Positions 8,331 through 18,567 of a stretch of 64,000 bases of DNA are shown one piece after another (the first letter of the stretch is position 1; each line of letters begins with the position of its first letter). The stretch covers positions 25,505 through 89,504 of the forward strand of contig JAGOAU010000011.1 in assembly GCA_017983755.1 (NCBI GenBank). Direction: 5' to 3'. Position numbers and translations under genes: made by a program. The notes below the pieces were generated by a model. It saw nothing but the letters and a program-made list of their open reading frames with translations, was not told the DNA's origin and did not search any database. This stretch comes from Azonexus sp. Its GTDB lineage: Bacteria > Pseudomonadota > Gammaproteobacteria > Burkholderiales > Rhodocyclaceae.

Positions 8331-8400
8331 GACTTCTCCCCCCAAAGAATTGAGCGCGAATTATCCGTCCGCCGGACAATTCTGACCAGTGTCGGGAAGC

Positions 8401-10185
8401 TTATTGTTCGTCGCCGGGCGGCGCCACCTTGACCACTTCGTCGAGCGAGGTCAGCCCCTGCGCCACCTTGAGCGCGCCGGAAATGCGCAGCGGGCGCATG
8501 CCTTCACGGCAGGCAAGGTCGCGCACCTGCGCCAGGTCGGCGTTGGGCCGCACCAGCTTGCGCAGCTCCGGCGAGTTGAGCAGGATTTCGTAAATGCCGA
8601 CGCGCCCGCTGTAGCCGGTCATGCGGCATTCCAGACAGCCGACCGGCTGATGCAGTTGCACCGGCTCGTTCGATTTCCACGGCGCCACCAGCAGGCGCCA
8701 GGCAGCCTTCTGGTCCTCGGTGATCGGCACCGCCTTCTTGCAGTGCGGGCACAGCGTCCGCACCAGGCGCTGCGCCATGACGCCGAGCACCGTCGAGTTG
8801 ATCAGGTAGGCCGGTACCCCGAGATCGAGCAGGCGGGTGATCGCCGACGGCGCATCGTTGGTGTGCAGCGTCGACAGCACGAGGTGCCCGGTCAACGCCG
8901 CCTGGATGGCCATTTCCGCGGTTTCCAGATCGCGGATCTCGCCGATCATGACGATGTCCGGATCCTGCCGCATCAGTGCCCGCACGCCGTCGGCAAAACC
9001 GAGATCAATGTTGTGCTGGACCTGCATCTGGTTGAACGCGGCTTCGACCATTTCGATCGGATCCTCGATGGTGCAGACATTGACCTCGGGCGTCGCCAGC
9101 TGCTTGAGCGTGGTGTACAGCGTCGTCGTCTTGCCCGAGCCGGTCGGGCCGGTGACCAGCACGATGCCGTTGGGCGTCGTCGTCATCTGCTGCCAGCGCA
9201 TCTGGTCGTCGCTGGAAAAGCCGAGCGAACGGAGGTCGCGGACCAGCACCTCGGGGTCGAAGATGCGCATCACCAGCTTTTCGCCGAAGGCCGTCGGCAG
9301 CGTCGACAGGCGCAATTCGACCTCTTGTCCGCTCGGCGTCCGCGTCTTGACCCGGCCGTCCTGCGGGCGCCGCTTCTCGATCACGTCCATACGGCCGAGC
9401 AGCTTGATGCGGCTGGTCATCGCGTTCATCACCGCCATTGGAATCTGGTACACCTGATGCAGCACGCCGTCGATACGGAAGCGGACGATGCCGAGATCGC
9501 GGCGCGGCTCGATGTGGATGTCCGAGGCGCGCTGGTCGAAGGCATACTGCCAAAGCCAGTCGACGATATGGATGATGTGCTGGTCGTTGGCGTCGAACTG
9601 GCGGTTGCCCTTGCCCAGTTCGACCAGTTGCTCGAAGCTCGACAGCCCGGACGTCACCTCGCCCTTGGCCGCCGCCTTCTTGACCGATTTGGCGAGGTTG
9701 AAGAACTCGACCAGATAGCGCGAAATGTCCTCCGGGTTGGCCATCACCCGGCGGATTTCCTTGCGCAGGATGTGCTGGAGTTCCGGCACCCATTCGCATA
9801 CGAAGGGCTCGGCGGTGGCGATGACCACCTCGCGCGTCGTCACCTGCACCGGCAGGATGCCGAAACGCCCGGCATAGGCGCTCGACATGACCTCGGCGAC
9901 GCCGGTGAAATCGATCTTCAGCGGGTCGATGTGCAGGTAGTCGAGGCCGATCTTGCCGGCCAGCCATTCGGTCAGCGTTTCCAGCGTGAGCAGGCGTCCC
10001 GGCTGGTCGGGCGGGCGCCACTTCTGGTCGGCGATCACCACCAGCGGGTGAATCCGGCCGCCGTGCAGGCGCCGTTCGGCTTTCAGGGCCTCGGCCGCAT
10101 CGCGTCCGACAAGGCCGTCTGCGACCATCCACTCGAGCACCTCGGAGAGCGTCAGGCGGTGCTCATGCGTACTGATTTCGTTCAT
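8401..10185 (-). CDS. PilB/GspE-type secretion ATPase
   Basis: A 594-residue ATPase of the type II secretion/type IV pilus assembly family. The N-terminal T2SSE_N region occupies about residues 60-150. The Walker A motif GPTGSGKTT is at 346-354, with Asp box, Walker B and His box following. A CPHC and CLEC pair near residues 475 and 520 would bind zinc. It stands alone: no pilin, secretin or inner membrane platform gene is nearby, so whether it drives secretion, a pilus or DNA uptake cannot be told. ATG 10185 is chosen over a TTG three codons upstream. Confidence 0.9.
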   Translation of the reverse strand: MNEISTHEHRLTLSEVLEWMVADGLVGRDAAEALKAERRLHGGRIHPLVVIADQKWRPPDQPGRLLTLETLTEWLAGKIGLDYLHIDPLKIDFTGVAEVMSSAYAGRFGILPVQVTTREVVIATAEPFVCEWVPELQHILRKEIRRVMANPEDISRYLVEFFNLAKSVKKAAAKGEVTSGLSSFEQLVELGKGNRQFDANDQHIIHIVDWLWQYAFDQRASDIHIEPRRDLGIVRFRIDGVLHQVYQIPMAVMNAMTSRIKLLGRMDVIEKRRPQDGRVKTRTPSGQEVELRLSTLPTAFGEKLVMRIFDPEVLVRDLRSLGFSSDDQMRWQQMTTTPNGIVLVTGPTGSGKTTTLYTTLKQLATPEVNVCTIEDPIEMVEAAFNQMQVQHNIDLGFADGVRALMRQDPDIVMIGEIRDLETAEMAIQAALTGHLVLSTLHTNDAPSAITRLLDLGVPAYLINSTVLGVMAQRLVRTLCPHCKKAVPITEDQKAAWRLLVAPWKSNEPVQLHQPVGCLECRMTGYSGRVGIYEILLNSPELRKLVRPNADLAQVRDLACREGMRPLRISGALKVAQGLTSLDEVVKVAPPGDEQ

Positions 10186-10319
10186 GCGAAGCAATATAGC
10201 ATGTCATACGTAACGCTTTGTAAGCCGGTGCGCCGGCGGTTGCACTCATTTACAAATACTTGCGGAACACCCTTGGCATGCGCCTAGAATGAAAGCGCAC
10301 AAACCACAAGGAGAGACAC

Positions 10320-10925
<606 letters not shown>

Positions 10926-10930
10926 GAAAC

Positions 10931-10961
10931 GGCGGGCGCCCGGATGGGCGCCCCCGTTTTT
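10931..10961 (+). terminator. Rho-independent terminator
   Basis: GGGCGCC and GGCGCCC form a GC-rich stem around a short loop, followed by TTTTT at 10957-10961, just after the first Cys-repeat gene. Confidence 0.8.
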
Positions 10962-10987
10962 GCCCTCCCCGGCCGGTTGACCGCAAC
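10951..10987 (-). repeat. Uptake-sequence-like repeat, copy 4
   Basis: Core GTTGCGGTCAAC (minus strand) at 10976-10987; tail with GGGCAAAAAC. Also the centre of a perfect hairpin, GGCCGGTT/AACCGGCC (10971-10992). Confidence 0.9.
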
Positions 10988-11051
10988 CGGCCGTTTCGTT
11001 TGCCGCAGCGAAGCATTTACAATGGATTCCACCCTTGGCCAGGAGAAAAGC

Positions 11052-11459
11052 ATGAAATCGCCCTTGATGATTCTCGGTAGCGCGCTGCTGGCATCCCTCC
11101 TCTGCCTGCCGGCAATGGCGCAAACCACGGAAGCCCGCGAACTGGCGCGGACGATCTGCAAGGACCAATCGGGGTCGGCCTTCACGGCTTGCGTGCGCCA
11201 GCAGGAACAGAGTTTCAACTGCGCCAGCATGGCCAACCGGCAACAGTGCGAAGCCCGCAAGCAGGCATCCCGGGAATGTGCGGGGCTGTTCGGCTGGGCC
11301 TTCCGCCAATGCACCGAACAGAAGCTGGCGCAGGCCGATTGCAGCACGGCCAGCGACCGCCAGCGTTGCGAACTGAATCGGGCCGCTACCGCGGCCTGCC
11401 GCGACAAGGCCGGCGCCGACCACATGGCCTGCCTGCGCGCGCAGTTCAGCGGCCAGTAA
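11052..11459 (+). CDS. Exported Cys-repeat protein, paralogue
   Basis: A 135-residue paralogue of the upstream Cys-repeat protein, with a nearly identical signal peptide (LGSALLASLLCLPAMAQ) but without the Met/Gly-rich segment. Ten Cys residues follow the strict order x10, x9, x8, x9, x10, x9, x8, x9, x10, the same 40-residue period. The ends of both proteins (DHMACLRAQF) are identical, pointing to a tandem duplication. The ATG at 11052 has an AGGAG site; an upstream in-frame start runs through the intergenic hairpins and is rejected. No function is known to me. Confidence 0.85.
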   Translation: MKSPLMILGSALLASLLCLPAMAQTTEARELARTICKDQSGSAFTACVRQQEQSFNCASMANRQQCEARKQASRECAGLFGWAFRQCTEQKLAQADCSTASDRQRCELNRAATAACRDKAGADHMACLRAQFSGQ

Positions 11460-11466
11460 TCGGCGC

Positions 11467-11503
11467 TCTCCATTTCTCCCTCTTTCCGGCCGTTGACCGC
11501 AAC
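11467..11503 (-). repeat. Uptake-sequence-like repeat, copy 5
   Basis: Core GTTGCGGTCAAC (minus) at 11492-11503; tail with GGAAAG and GAGAAATGG. Embedded in a GGCCGTT/AACGGCC hairpin (11488-11511). Confidence 0.9.
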
Positions 11504-11570
11504 TAACGGCCTTCAAGTCTTCGGTCGCCGGGTGTAGCATGAATTTCCATACCTAATTCAGGGAGATGAC

Positions 11571-12131
11571 ATGCGCAACATTCTGCCAATCGTAATGGCG
11601 CTCTGTTTTACGGCGCTTCCCCTGCAGGTTCAGGCCGAGAGCAAGGACCAGCAACGCGCCGAAATCCGCACGACCAGCAAGAGCATTCTCAACAAGCTCT
11701 ACAAGGTAAAACCGGCGTCCCGCGGGGCCGTGGCCAATGCTGCCGGCTACGGCGTCTTCAGCAATTTCGGCATGAAAATTTTCTTGGCCGGCGGCGGCAC
11801 CGGCCATGGCATGGTCGTCGACAACGCGACCCAAAAGGAAGTCTTCATGAAAATGGCCGAGGTGCAGGCCGGCCTGGGTTTCGGCGTCAAGAAAACCCAG
11901 GTTGTCTTCGTCTTCGAGACGCCGGAAGCGCTCAGACAGTTCGTCAATTCGGGCTGGGAACTCGGCGCCCAGGCCACTGCCGCCGCCATCGACGGTAAGA
12001 CGGGCGCCGCCTATCAGGGTGCGGCCCTGGTCGCGCCGGGCGTCTGGATGTATCAGATGACCGACAAGGGTCTGGCCGCGGAAATCACCGCCAAGGGCAC
12101 CAAGTACTACCGCAACGACGAACTCAACTGA
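11571..12131 (+). CDS. Exported SYLF (YSC84-like) lipid-binding protein
   Basis: A 186-residue protein with a signal peptide (about residues 1-22, cleaved after VQA) and a SYLF/YSC84 domain. The domain pattern is visible in AAGYGVFSNFGMKIFLAGGGTGHGM and in the C-terminal GAALVAPGVWMYQMTDKGL. Relatives bind phosphoinositides or other lipids in eukaryotes; the bacterial homologues are periplasmic or surface proteins of unclear role. It appears to be a single-gene unit with a ribosome site GGGAGA. Confidence 0.8.
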   Translation: MRNILPIVMALCFTALPLQVQAESKDQQRAEIRTTSKSILNKLYKVKPASRGAVANAAGYGVFSNFGMKIFLAGGGTGHGMVVDNATQKEVFMKMAEVQAGLGFGVKKTQVVFVFETPEALRQFVNSGWELGAQATAAAIDGKTGAAYQGAALVAPGVWMYQMTDKGLAAEITAKGTKYYRNDELN

Positions 12132-12152
12132 GCCGGCCGGGCGCCGGCGGAT

Positions 12153-12383
12153 TCAGCGCTCGCGCAGCGGGTCGAGCAGCGATGACAGGCCGTTGTGGTC
12201 GAGTTCCTGCATCAGCGCCAGCAGACGGCCGATTTCGCCGGGCGGAAAGCCCTCGCGGGCGAACCAGTTGAGGTAGTTGCCGGGCAGGTCGGCGATGAGC
12301 GTGCCCTTGTGTTTGCCGAAGGGCATGACCCGGGTCACCAGCAACTGCAGTTGCTCGGCCCCGGGCAAACCGTCCACCGTCAC
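12153..12383 (-). CDS. DUF3820 family small protein
   Basis: A 76-residue protein carrying the DUF3820 pattern MPFGKHKGTLIADLPGNYLNWF. Such small proteins are widespread, lack a proven role, and resemble a C-terminal element found in some exonuclease-related proteins. The GTG start at 12383 overlaps the stop of the upstream ene-reductase gene (GTGA), so both are in one operon on the minus strand. Convergent with the SYLF gene, with about 20 bases between. Confidence 0.75.
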   Translation of the reverse strand: MTVDGLPGAEQLQLLVTRVMPFGKHKGTLIADLPGNYLNWFAREGFPPGEIGRLLALMQELDHNGLSSLLDPLRER

Positions 12384-13459
12384 GCCGGCAGGAAGGGATA
12401 GTCGATGTAACCCTTTTCCTCGCCGACGTAGAGTCTCTCGTAGTCGGGCTGGTTGAGCGGCGCCCCGCGGCGGAAGCGCTCGACCAGGTCGGGATTGGCC
12501 AGCAGCGCGCGGCCGAAGGCGATGGCATCGGCGGCGCCGCTGGCGACGGCCTGCTGCGCGCTGGCGAAATCGTAGCCGTTGTTGAGGATCAGATTGCCCT
12601 TGTAGATGGCACGCAGACGGGCGTAGTCGAAGGGTAGCCACTGGTCATGCGGCGAGCCGCCGGTGCCCTGCAGGATGTCAAGGAAGGCGAGGTCGAAGCG
12701 GTTGAGTTCGCCGACCACATAGTCAAAGGTTGCCTGCGGATCGGCGTCGGCGATGTCGTTGAACGGCGTCACCGGCGACAGGCGCAGCCCTACCCGGTCG
12801 TTGCCGATGACCGCACCAACGGCCTTGATGATTTCGAGCAGCAGGCGCGCCCGGTTTTCCTTGCTGCCGCCGTAGGCATCGCTGCGCTGGTTGGTCGACG
12901 AACGCAGGAACTGGTCGATCAGGTAGCCATTGCCGCCGTGCACTTCGACACCGTCGAAACCGGCGGCCATGGCATTTTTCGCCGCCTGCGCGAAGGCAGC
13001 GACGACGCCGGGAATTTCGGCCGTTTCCAGCGCGCGCGGCGTCACGTAGTCCTGCATGCCGGTGAACGTGACCGCCTGGCCGGCCGGGCGCAGCGCCGAG
13101 GGCGCCACCGGCGCCGCGCCGTCCGGCTGCAGGTCCGGGTGCGAGATCCGCCCGACATGCCAGAGCTGGATCGCGATGCGCCCACCCGCCGCATGCACTG
13201 CGTCGGTCACCTTCTTCCAGCCGGCAATCTGCTCGGCCGTGTGGATCCCCGGCGTGCGCGGATAGCCGTGGCCTTCCGGGCAAACCGGCGAGGCCTCGGT
13301 CAGGATCAGGCCGGCGGAAGCGCGCTGGCGGTAATACTCGACCATCAGCTGGGTCGGCACATCGGCGGCGCCGGCGCGGTTGCGCGTCAGCGACGACATG
13401 ACAACCCGGTTGGGCAGTTCAATGGCGCCGAGGCGCAGCGGGGAAAACAGGTCGGTCAT
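12380..13459 (-). CDS. Old yellow enzyme family ene-reductase (NemA-like)
   Basis: A 359-residue FMN-dependent oxidoreductase of the old yellow enzyme family, which reduces activated C=C bonds of enals, enones, maleimides or nitro compounds with NAD(P)H. The substrate-binding pair is in HGGNGYLIDQFLRSSTNQRSD-type context near residue 185, preceded by QLWHVGRISHP near residue 100. The ATG at 13459 has an AAGGAAAG site. The gene lies downstream of htpG on the same strand, separated by a hairpin that contains a dispersed repeat. Confidence 0.9.
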   Translation of the reverse strand: MTDLFSPLRLGAIELPNRVVMSSLTRNRAGAADVPTQLMVEYYRQRASAGLILTEASPVCPEGHGYPRTPGIHTAEQIAGWKKVTDAVHAAGGRIAIQLWHVGRISHPDLQPDGAAPVAPSALRPAGQAVTFTGMQDYVTPRALETAEIPGVVAAFAQAAKNAMAAGFDGVEVHGGNGYLIDQFLRSSTNQRSDAYGGSKENRARLLLEIIKAVGAVIGNDRVGLRLSPVTPFNDIADADPQATFDYVVGELNRFDLAFLDILQGTGGSPHDQWLPFDYARLRAIYKGNLILNNGYDFASAQQAVASGAADAIAFGRALLANPDLVERFRRGAPLNQPDYERLYVGEEKGYIDYPFLPA

Positions 13460-13490
13460 GCACTTTCCTTTCGGCAACTCGGTGAAGCTG

Positions 13491-13527
13491 ATTCGATTTT
13501 TGCCCCGCGGGACCGATCGACCGCAAC
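13491..13527 (-). repeat. Uptake-sequence-like repeat, copy 6
   Basis: Core with one end mismatch (GTTGCGGTCGAT, minus) at 13516-13527; tail with GGCAAAAAT. In the loop of the hairpin after htpG. Confidence 0.85.
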
Positions 13528-13545
13528 AAGCGATCCCGCAGGGCA
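13501..13545 (-). terminator. Hairpin downstream of htpG containing a repeat core
   Basis: TGCCCCGCGGGACCG (13501-13515) pairs with CGATCCCGCAGGGCA (13531-13545) at 13 of 15 positions. A dispersed repeat core lies in the loop. There is no T-run on the minus strand, so termination is only probable. Confidence 0.5.
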
Positions 13546-13553
13546 ATCCCGGT

Positions 13554-15464
13554 TTACTTGCCGGACAAGGCCATCATCAGGTCGTTAATGCGCTTGACGA
13601 AACCGGCCGGGTCGTCAAGCTGGCCGCCTTCGGCCAAGGTGGCCTGTTCGAAGAGCAGTGCCGCCCAGTCGTCGAAGCGGGTTTCCTCGTACTTCAGGCG
13701 CATCACCGCCGGGTGCTGCGGGTTGATTTCGAGGATCGGTTTGGTCGATGGCATCGGCTGGCCGGCGGCCTTCATCAGGCGGGCCAGGTTACCGGACGGG
13801 TCGTGCTCGTCGGACACCAGGCAGGACGGCGAATCGGTCAGGCGGTAGGTGACGCGCACATCCTTCACCTTGTCGCCGAGCGCGGTCTTCACCTTTTCCA
13901 GCAGTTCCTTGTACTCGTCGGCGGCTTTCTCGGCTTCCTGCTTCTCGGCTTCGTCTTCCAGCTTGCCGAGGTCGAGGCCGCCCTTGGCGACGGATTGCAG
14001 CTGCTTGCCGTCGAACTCGGTCAGGTGACCAACCACCCATTCATCGACGCGGTCGGAGAGCAACAGCACTTCGATGCCCTTCTTGCGGAAGATTTCGAGA
14101 TGCGGGCTGTTCTTGGCGGCGTTGAAGGTGTCGGCGGTAACGAAGTAGATCTTCTCCTGGCCTTCCTTCATGCGGCCGATGTAGTCGACCAGCGACACCG
14201 TTTGTTCCGGCGTGTCGTTGTGCGTCGAGGCGAAGCGGATCAGGCCGGCGATCTTTTCCTTGTTGGCGTGGTCTTCGCCGACGCCTTCCTTCAGCACAGC
14301 GCCGAAGGCTTCCCAGAACTTGGCGTACTTCTCCTTGTCGTTCTCGGCGAGGTCTTCCAGCATGCCGAGCACCTTGCGCGTGCAGCCGCTGCGGATGCCG
14401 TCGATGTCCTTGCTCTGCTGCAGGATTTCGCGCGAGACGTTGAGCGGCAGGTCCGACGAATCGACCACCCCGCGCACGAAGCGCATGTAGAGCGGCATCA
14501 GTTGCTCGGCGTCGTCCATGATGAAGACGCGGCGGACGTAAAGCTTGATGCCGTGGCGGGCGTTGCGGTCCCACAGGTCGAACGGGGCACGCGACGGGAT
14601 GTAGAGCAGCTGCGTGTATTCCTGCTTGCCTTCGACACGGGCATGGGTCCACGCCAGCGGGTCTTCGAAATCGTGGGCGACGTGCTTGTAGAATTCCTTG
14701 TACTGCTCGTCGGTAATATCCGACTTGCTGCGCACCCACAGGGCGTTGGCCTGGTTGACCGTTTCGTCCTCGTCGGTCACGACCTGCTCGCCATCCTTCC
14801 AATCTTCCTTCTTCATGACGATCGGCAGGGTGATGTGGTCGGAATACTTGCGGATGATCGACTTCAGCTTCCAGCCACCAAGGAATTCGTCCTCGCCGTC
14901 GCGCAGGTGCAGCGTGACGTCGGTGCCGCGGCTGGCTTTCTCGACCATCTCGACCGTGTAGTCGCCCTCGCCGCCTGATTCCCAGCACACCGCCTGGTTG
15001 GCTTCGACGCCGGCGCGGCGGGAAACCACCGTCACCTTGTCGGCAATGATGAAGGAGGAATAGAAACCGACGCCGAACTGGCCAATCAGGTGGGCGTCCT
15101 TGGCCTGGTCGCCGGTCAGCGCCGAGAAGAATTCGCGGGTGCCGGACTTGGCGATGGTGCCGAGGTGCTCGACGGCTTCGTCACGACTCAGACCGATGCC
15201 GTTGTCGGAAATGGTGATGGTGCGCGCCGCCTTGTCGAACGAGACGCGGATCTTCAGATCGCTGTCGTCACCATACAGGGCGCTGTTGTTCAGCGCCTCG
15301 AAGCGCAGCTTGTCGCAGGCGTCGGAAGCGTTGGAAACCAGCTCGCGCAGGAAAATCTCCTTGTTGCTGTACAAGGAGTGAATCATCAGTTGCAGCAGTT
15401 GCTTTACTTCAGCCTGGAACCCCAGGGTTTCGCGATTGGCGTTCGCGGTGGCGGACTCGGACAT
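13554..15464 (-). CDS. htpG: HSP90-family chaperone HtpG
   Basis: A 636-residue cytosolic HSP90 homologue (E. coli 624). The GHKL ATPase motifs are at the N-terminus: [22 protein letters not shown] and [11 protein letters not shown]. The middle domain holds the catalytic Arg region ([12 protein letters not shown]), and a charged linker plus C-terminal dimerisation domain follow. The ATG at 15464 has a GGGAG site. No heat-shock promoter was identified by eye. Confidence 0.97.
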   Translation of the reverse strand: MSESATANANRETLGFQAEVKQLLQLMIHSLYSNKEIFLRELVSNASDACDKLRFEALNNSALYGDDSDLKIRVSFDKAARTITISDNGIGLSRDEAVEHLGTIAKSGTREFFSALTGDQAKDAHLIGQFGVGFYSSFIIADKVTVVSRRAGVEANQAVCWESGGEGDYTVEMVEKASRGTDVTLHLRDGEDEFLGGWKLKSIIRKYSDHITLPIVMKKEDWKDGEQVVTDEDETVNQANALWVRSKSDITDEQYKEFYKHVAHDFEDPLAWTHARVEGKQEYTQLLYIPSRAPFDLWDRNARHGIKLYVRRVFIMDDAEQLMPLYMRFVRGVVDSSDLPLNVSREILQQSKDIDGIRSGCTRKVLGMLEDLAENDKEKYAKFWEAFGAVLKEGVGEDHANKEKIAGLIRFASTHNDTPEQTVSLVDYIGRMKEGQEKIYFVTADTFNAAKNSPHLEIFRKKGIEVLLLSDRVDEWVVGHLTEFDGKQLQSVAKGGLDLGKLEDEAEKQEAEKAADEYKELLEKVKTALGDKVKDVRVTYRLTDSPSCLVSDEHDPSGNLARLMKAAGQPMPSTKPILEINPQHPAVMRLKYEETRFDDWAALLFEQATLAEGGQLDDPAGFVKRINDLMMALSGK

Positions 15465-15529
15465 GCTTGGAACTCCCTATCAATCCAAAAGGTGGGATGG
15501 GAGATGGGGACGTCCTGCCGGATTTCAAG

Positions 15530-16086
<557 letters not shown>

Positions 16087-16087
<1 letters not shown>

Positions 16088-16395
16088 CAATACCCGATGC
16101 TGTAATGCTCGACGTCGACACGAATCAGTTCGCGTCCGAGCAGCGCTGCGGTGTATTTGGCGAACTGGTCGGCCCACGTGCGCTGATCGCGGAAACGTCC
16201 CTCGCCGGCATATTTGGCGACGCTGAGGATGCGGTCGACTGCGAGGATCTTGCCGGTCGGCGTGGCGACATCACATTCGAGGACCGTAAATTCATGGTCG
16301 AACCACTTGCGTGCCTCGTCGGCCGGCGCGCCACCGACCAGCTTGAATTCGAATTCCTTGTCTCGACCGAACGCCACGATTACATGATGCTGCAT
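16087..16395 (-). CDS. Hypothetical protein upstream of greB
   Basis: A 102-residue soluble protein that I cannot assign. It has no signal peptide or membrane segment. It is coupled to greB by a TGATG overlap and has a GGAGAG-type ribosome site, so it is probably a real gene co-transcribed with greB. A degenerate copy of the dispersed repeat core (16228-16239, one mismatch) lies within it. Confidence 0.65.
16228..16264 (+). repeat. Degenerate repeat copy
   Basis: Core with one mismatch (GATGCGGTCGAC) at 16228-16239, but the tail lacks clear A/T tracts. May be coincidental. Confidence 0.4.
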
Positions 16396-16461
16396 TTTTC
16401 TCTCCTCCCGAAACTGTTCAGGTTATTCTAGCAAAACATCGCCGCTTGCAAGGGAAACGCC

Positions 16462-16683
16462 ATGACCACCGAGATGCTGAACGACGCGGAAATTGCCGAT
16501 ATCCGTCATCATCTGCACGAATTGCAGGTCGAGCATCGCGACCTCGACCAGGTCATCGCCCATCTGACGGAAAACCCGCCGCCCGACGAACTGCTGGTCC
16601 GTCGCCTGAAAAAGCGCAAGCTGGCGCTCAAGGACAAGATCCTCCTGCTCGAGGAAATGCTGGTGCCGGATATTCCCGCCTAA
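16462..16683 (+). CDS. YdcH-like DUF465 protein
   Basis: A 73-residue helical protein of the YdcH/DUF465 family. The diagnostic segment LKKRKLALKDKILLLEEML is at the C-terminus, after a helix with LHELQVEHRDLDQVI. These small coiled-coil proteins are widespread in proteobacteria and of unknown function. It is transcribed divergently from the greB operon, and its stop overlaps the convergent small gene below. Confidence 0.8.
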   Translation: MTTEMLNDAEIADIRHHLHELQVEHRDLDQVIAHLTENPPPDELLVRRLKKRKLALKDKILLLEEMLVPDIPA

Positions 16684-16823
16684 TCCCTGGCCGGCGGAAT
16701 CCGGAAAAAGATCCAGTAGGCGCCACCGATCGCCGCGGCAACCGCGAGCTCCCACAGGACAGGCACCAGCCACACCGCCCCGGCCAGCACCGCCAGCAGG
16801 AGCAGGTAGCGCAAGACCTTCAA
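16680..16823 (-). CDS. Small membrane protein after pit
   Basis: A 47-residue protein with two hydrophobic segments (residues 4-22 and 24-41), starting with TTG one base after the stop of the phosphate transporter gene. No family is recognised. The tight spacing and hydrophobic composition support a real gene, possibly an accessory peptide of the transporter, but a spurious reading frame cannot be excluded. Confidence 0.4.
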   Translation of the reverse strand: MKVLRYLLLLAVLAGAVWLVPVLWELAVAAAIGGAYWIFFRIPPARD

Positions 16824-16824
16824 A

Positions 16825-17835
16825 TCAGAGAACCAGACGGCCGGCGTACCAGGCCAGCGCCGCCATTGCAGCGCTGCACGGGATCGTGAGAATCCATGCC
16901 CAGACGATGCCGCCGGCGACGCCCCAGCGCACCCGGCGGGCGCCGCGCGTCGAACCGACGCCGGCGATGGCGCCGGTAATGGTGTGCGTCGTCGATACCG
17001 GGATGCCGAGCGCGGTCGCCATGAACAGCGTGATCGCGCCGCCGCTGTTGGCACAGAAGCCGCGCGCCTGGTTGAGCTTGGTAATGCGATTACCCATGGT
17101 CTTGACGATGCGCCAGCCGCCAAACATGGTGCCGAGCCCCATTGCGGAGTAGCACGACAGGACGACCCAGCCGGGAGGCGCCACATCGCTGGCCTGCGAA
17201 ATGCCGGCGGCGATCAGCAGCATCCAGATGATGCCGACGGTTTTCTGCGCATCGTTGCCGCCGTGGCCAAGGCTGTAGGCAGCGGCTGAAAGCAGCTGCA
17301 GGCGGCGGAAATACTTGTCCACCTTGCGCGGCGCCATGTTCCGGCAGATCCATGAGACGATCACCATCAGCGTCCCGCCGATGACGAAGCCGAGGAACGG
17401 GGCGATGAAGATGAAGGCGATGATCTTCAGCACACCGCTCATGATCAGCCCACTGAAGCCCACCTTGGCCAGCGCCGCGCCGACCAGGCCACCGATCAGC
17501 GCGTGCGAGGACGACGACGGGATGCCGTAGTACCAGGTGATGACGTTCCACAGGATCGCCCCGATCAGCGCCCCGAAGATGATGTAGTGATCGACGATGC
17601 CGGGATCGATGGTGCCCTTGCCGATGGTCTTGGCAACCGTCAGGTGGAACAGGAAATAGGCGAGGAAATTGAAGGCCGCTGCCCAGACAACCGCCTGGAA
17701 CGGCTTGAGCACGCGGGTCGAGACGATGGTGGCGATCGAGTTGGCGGCATCGTGAAAGCCGTTCATGAAGTCGAACAGCAGGGCGACTGTCACCAGAGTA
17801 ACGATCACCCCGAGGCTGATTTGCAGGTTATCCAT
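16825..17835 (-). CDS. pit: Pit-family inorganic phosphate transporter
   Basis: A 336-residue PiT permease that imports metal-phosphate complexes with protons. The two inverted PiT signatures are visible: FDFMNGFHDAANSIATIVSTR near the N-terminus and GHGGNDAQKTVG plus GIPVSTTHTITGAI in the second half. About ten membrane segments are present. It is the second gene after the DUF47 gene at a spacing of 14 bases, the usual pairing for this low-affinity uptake system. Confidence 0.95.
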   Translation of the reverse strand: MDNLQISLGVIVTLVTVALLFDFMNGFHDAANSIATIVSTRVLKPFQAVVWAAAFNFLAYFLFHLTVAKTIGKGTIDPGIVDHYIIFGALIGAILWNVITWYYGIPSSSSHALIGGLVGAALAKVGFSGLIMSGVLKIIAFIFIAPFLGFVIGGTLMVIVSWICRNMAPRKVDKYFRRLQLLSAAAYSLGHGGNDAQKTVGIIWMLLIAAGISQASDVAPPGWVVLSCYSAMGLGTMFGGWRIVKTMGNRITKLNQARGFCANSGGAITLFMATALGIPVSTTHTITGAIAGVGSTRGARRVRWGVAGGIVWAWILTIPCSAAMAALAWYAGRLVL

Positions 17836-17849
17836 GCTGGAAAACCCGT

Positions 17850-18488
17850 TCAGGAGTTTTCGAGAACGATGGCTTCAACGGTGCCGGCCACATCCTTGCA
17901 GCGATCGGTGACCGATTCCAGCAGTTCGTACATTTCCTTGAGCTTGATCACCTGCCGCACGTCCGGTTCTTCACGGAAGACCTTGGACATCGCCTCGCGC
18001 AACATGCGGTCGGCATCGGATTCGAGGCTGTCGATTTCATGGCAGAGCTTGAGGATCGCCGGCGCGTTCTCCATGCTGTGCAGCAGCTTGACCACCGCCT
18101 GCACGCGGCTGCATGACTGCTCGGTAATGTCGGCCAGCACCTTGGCGTCGGGCGGTACGTGGTGAATGTCGTAAAGCGCCATCGATTCGGCGACGTCCTG
18201 AACGACGTCGAGAATGTCGTCCATGCTGTTGATCAGCTGATGGATTTCATCGCGGTCGAAGGGCGTGATGAAGGAAGTGTGCAGCTGGGCCAGCGTATCG
18301 TGCGTGATCTTGTCGGCCTGGCGCTCGATGTCGTCGATCGCGTCGGCATGTTTGGCGGCCTCGCCCGGCGCATTGACCAGGGCGCCGATCAAACCGGAAA
18401 GTTCCTTGCCCCCCCGCACAATCAGCTCGGCATGAGCGTTGAACAGGTCGAAATACTTGCCCTCCCTGGGCATCAATCTTCCGAACAT
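17850..18488 (-). CDS. DUF47 PhoU-like regulator of Pit
   Basis: A 212-residue all-helical DUF47 protein related to PhoU. Two repeats carry the acidic metal-binding pattern: DAIDDIERQADKITHD and CHEIDSLESDADRMLREA, with ED-rich signatures. In bacteria with this arrangement the protein controls phosphate entry through the adjacent Pit transporter. It is the first gene of the two-gene operon; the promoter region is the A/T-rich stretch at 18490-18530. Confidence 0.92.
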   Translation of the reverse strand: MFGRLMPREGKYFDLFNAHAELIVRGGKELSGLIGALVNAPGEAAKHADAIDDIERQADKITHDTLAQLHTSFITPFDRDEIHQLINSMDDILDVVQDVAESMALYDIHHVPPDAKVLADITEQSCSRVQAVVKLLHSMENAPAILKLCHEIDSLESDADRMLREAMSKVFREEPDVRQVIKLKEMYELLESVTDRCKDVAGTVEAIVLENS

Positions 18489-18567
18489 GACAGTCCTGTG
18501 AAGTTATTGTTACTTTTGCCATTCTACCATGCGGGGCCGGCCGCCTCGCTTGCGGATAGAATGCGGC

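Noticed and set aside
10256-10285. GGAAC followed by CCTAGAAT as an ECF-sigma promoter of the Cys-repeat gene
   Set aside because: The -10 part does not match sigma-E type consensus and the spacing is uncertain; not strong enough to annotate.
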